A stretch of 64,000 nucleotides of DNA from an uncultured Rhodobiaceae bacterium (GTDB taxonomy: Bacteria > Pseudomonadota > Alphaproteobacteria > Parvibaculales > Parvibaculaceae): the NCBI GenBank assembly GCA_913057645.1, contig CAJXOU010000003.1, positions 1 to 64,000 on the forward strand, in the 5' to 3' direction. The translations under genes were made by a program, and so were the position numbers. The notes under the pieces were generated by a model that worked only from the letters and a program-made list of their open reading frames with translations, did no database searches and had not been told where the DNA came from. Positions 63,033 to 64,000 of this stretch are shown here, piece after piece (the stretch's first letter is position 1; every line of letters begins with the position of its first letter).

Positions 63033-63386
63033 ATGAATGCGAGGCCGATGTCCCTGATCTCCAGACTGCTGGACCATTTGCGCTCGAGCGACATGCCCGA
63101 GGAGCGCCATGCCGCGCGCGCCTCCGCGCCCGTGCTGATGGTCGAGATCGGCGGCTATGCGCACAAGGCGCGCGACTGGTCGGCGGGCGGCGCCTGCATC
63201 GAAGGCTTCGCGGAAGCGGTGGCGATCGGAAACATTCTGAGCGGACATCTCTACTGGGCGGGCGACAACCGCCGGCTCGGCTTCGCGGCCGAAGTGATGC
63301 GCCTCGATCCGGGCGGCGCGCTGGCGCTCAGATGGCTCGACCTGCCGCTCGCGATCCAGCAGGAAATGGAAGCGCAGATCGGCTGA
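63033..63386 (+). CDS. PilZ domain protein
   Basis: A 117-residue protein with a single PilZ domain. The c-di-GMP-binding RxxxR is readable in EERHAARASA (RHAAR), followed by DWSAGGACIEG, the DxSxxG motif. It could therefore bind c-di-GMP and act as a small effector of motility or envelope functions. The start is ATG 63033 or 63048 (MSLISRLL); I kept the first. It is isolated between the DUF6165 gene and an enoyl-CoA hydratase gene. Confidence 0.8.
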   Translation: MNARPMSLISRLLDHLRSSDMPEERHAARASAPVLMVEIGGYAHKARDWSAGGACIEGFAEAVAIGNILSGHLYWAGDNRRLGFAAEVMRLDPGGALALRWLDLPLAIQQEMEAQIG

Positions 63387-63460
63387 GCCCGCCGCTGCGT
63401 CAGTTGCGCGCGCTTTCCCAGGCGCTAGGCTCTCCCCAAACGAAACCGAGGGAGAGAGAC

Positions 63461-64000
63461 ATGACCGGCTACAAGACGCTCATCGTGAAGAAGGAAGGCG
63501 CGGTCGACTGGCTGACGCTGAACCGGCCCGACGCGCTGAATGCGATGAATCCCGAACTCGTGGACGAGCTGCAGGACTATTTCGGAAGGCTCTACACGGA
63601 TCATTCGGTCCGCATCGTCGTCATCAGGGGCGCGGGCCGCGCCTTCTGCGCCGGACTCGACCTCAAGGACCGCTCGAACCGCGACGACAGCGCGACGAGC
63701 GGCAGCCCGCAGGCGGGGCTCGTTTCCCAGCGCCGCATCAGCGAGATCGTGATGCGCATGCGCCGCTGCCCGCAGGCGATCATCAGCCTTGTGCACGGAC
63801 CGGCCTGCGGCGGCGGCTTCGCGCTGGCGCTCGCATCCGACATCCGGATCGCAGGCAAGAGCGCGCGCATGAACGCCGCCTTCATCCGCATCGGCCTGTC
63901 CGCCTGCGATATCGGCGTGAGCTACTTCCTGCCGCGCCTCGTCGGCGTCACGATTGCATCGGAACTGATGATGACGGGCCGCTTCATCAATGCGGACCGC
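63461..64000 (+). CDS. Enoyl-CoA hydratase/isomerase family, 3' end outside the window
   Basis: The first 180 codons of a crotonase-fold enzyme run to the window edge, without a stop, so the ORF track omits it. Readable motifs are WLTLNRPDALNAMN at the N-terminus, GAGRAFCAGLDLKD (oxyanion-hole segment) and HGPACGGGFALALASDIRIAGKSARMNAAFIRIGLSACDIGVSYFLPR. The start ATG 63461 has a GGAGAGAG ribosome-binding site. It hydrates or isomerises an enoyl-CoA in fatty acid or other acyl-CoA metabolism; the exact substrate cannot be read. Confidence 0.9.
   Translation, partial: MTGYKTLIVKKEGAVDWLTLNRPDALNAMNPELVDELQDYFGRLYTDHSVRIVVIRGAGRAFCAGLDLKDRSNRDDSATSGSPQAGLVSQRRISEIVMRMRRCPQAIISLVHGPACGGGFALALASDIRIAGKSARMNAAFIRIGLSACDIGVSYFLPRLVGVTIASELMMTGRFINADR

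Overview
The window reads as a chromosomal housekeeping stretch of a high-GC alphaproteobacterium, most likely of the Hyphomicrobiales/Parvibaculum type. This placement is inferred from gene content and order: ptsP-lysC-ubiG, ppiC-argJ-mutT beside secA, bolA-dnaJ-cobS-cobT, an RpoH-family sigma factor beside a CarD regulator, PAS_5, DUF1178 and DUF6165 proteins, and palindromic intergenic repeats of a kind common in this class. I see no insertion sequence, CRISPR array, rRNA or intact prophage. Gene density is high, and many neighbours overlap by ATGA.

Layout. 0-11 kb: a ptsP fragment that breaks at the window edge, lysC, ubiG, a cytochrome c lipoprotein coupled to a Tat-exported FAD lactone oxidase, a DUF1178/amidohydrolase/glutaredoxin/ComF run, a BioC-like methyltransferase, an orphan Flp pilin missing from the ORF track, mutT, argJ with a histone-like basic tail, and a parvulin isomerase. 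11-21.5 kb: secA with a clear terminator, an MFS carrier divergent from two tandem epoxide hydrolases and an SLC13-type transporter, a PAS_5 protein and accA. 21.5-24.6 kb: a self-contained ECF41 sigma-factor module with its own predicted promoter, then xerD. 24.6-34.2 kb: a large exported protein of unknown function with a 47-residue membrane partner, aroK-aroB, a CNNM/CorC protein, then bolA divergent from dnaJ-cobS-cobT. 34.2-42.4 kb: an Fe-S-type regulator divergent from an MFS pump, a MATE pump, a phytase/esterase-like protein, rpmB with recognisable promoter and terminator, meaB and a DUF3108 protein. 42.6-50 kb: B12-dependent methylmalonyl-CoA mutase, a Sel1 lipoprotein, a hybrid-sensor membrane histidine kinase with an odd leader, and an acyl-CoA dehydrogenase. 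50-60 kb: a SUV3-like helicase, Hsp15, TerB, FdxA, CarD with a very long Lys/Ala tail, a second-type RpoH, an M48 protease with LysM, a secreted nuclease-like protein and a LuxR-type regulator. 60-64 kb: tRNA-Arg(CCT), a repressor of the S24 family whose catalytic serine is replaced by alanine, a GT9 glycosyltransferase, DUF6165, PilZ and the start of an enoyl-CoA hydratase.

Functional links. Mcm and MeaB form the B12-dependent end of propionyl-CoA metabolism, and CobS/CobT belong to cobalt insertion, although no cobN or other cob gene is present here. The methyl branch of ubiquinone synthesis (ubiG), shikimate synthesis (aroKB), lysine/threonine entry (lysC), arginine synthesis (argJ) and fatty acid initiation (accA) are core anabolism. 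Stress and envelope functions (RpoH, M48, Hsp15, parvulin, SecA) are also well represented.

The most unusual features are the Ser-to-Ala S24 repressor next to a tRNA with a perfect palindrome upstream, histone-H1-like tails on two unrelated proteins (ArgJ and CarD), the complete ECF41 circuit, and a two-state leader in front of the histidine kinase. All functional calls rest on reading translated sequence and motifs by eye. No database search was run.
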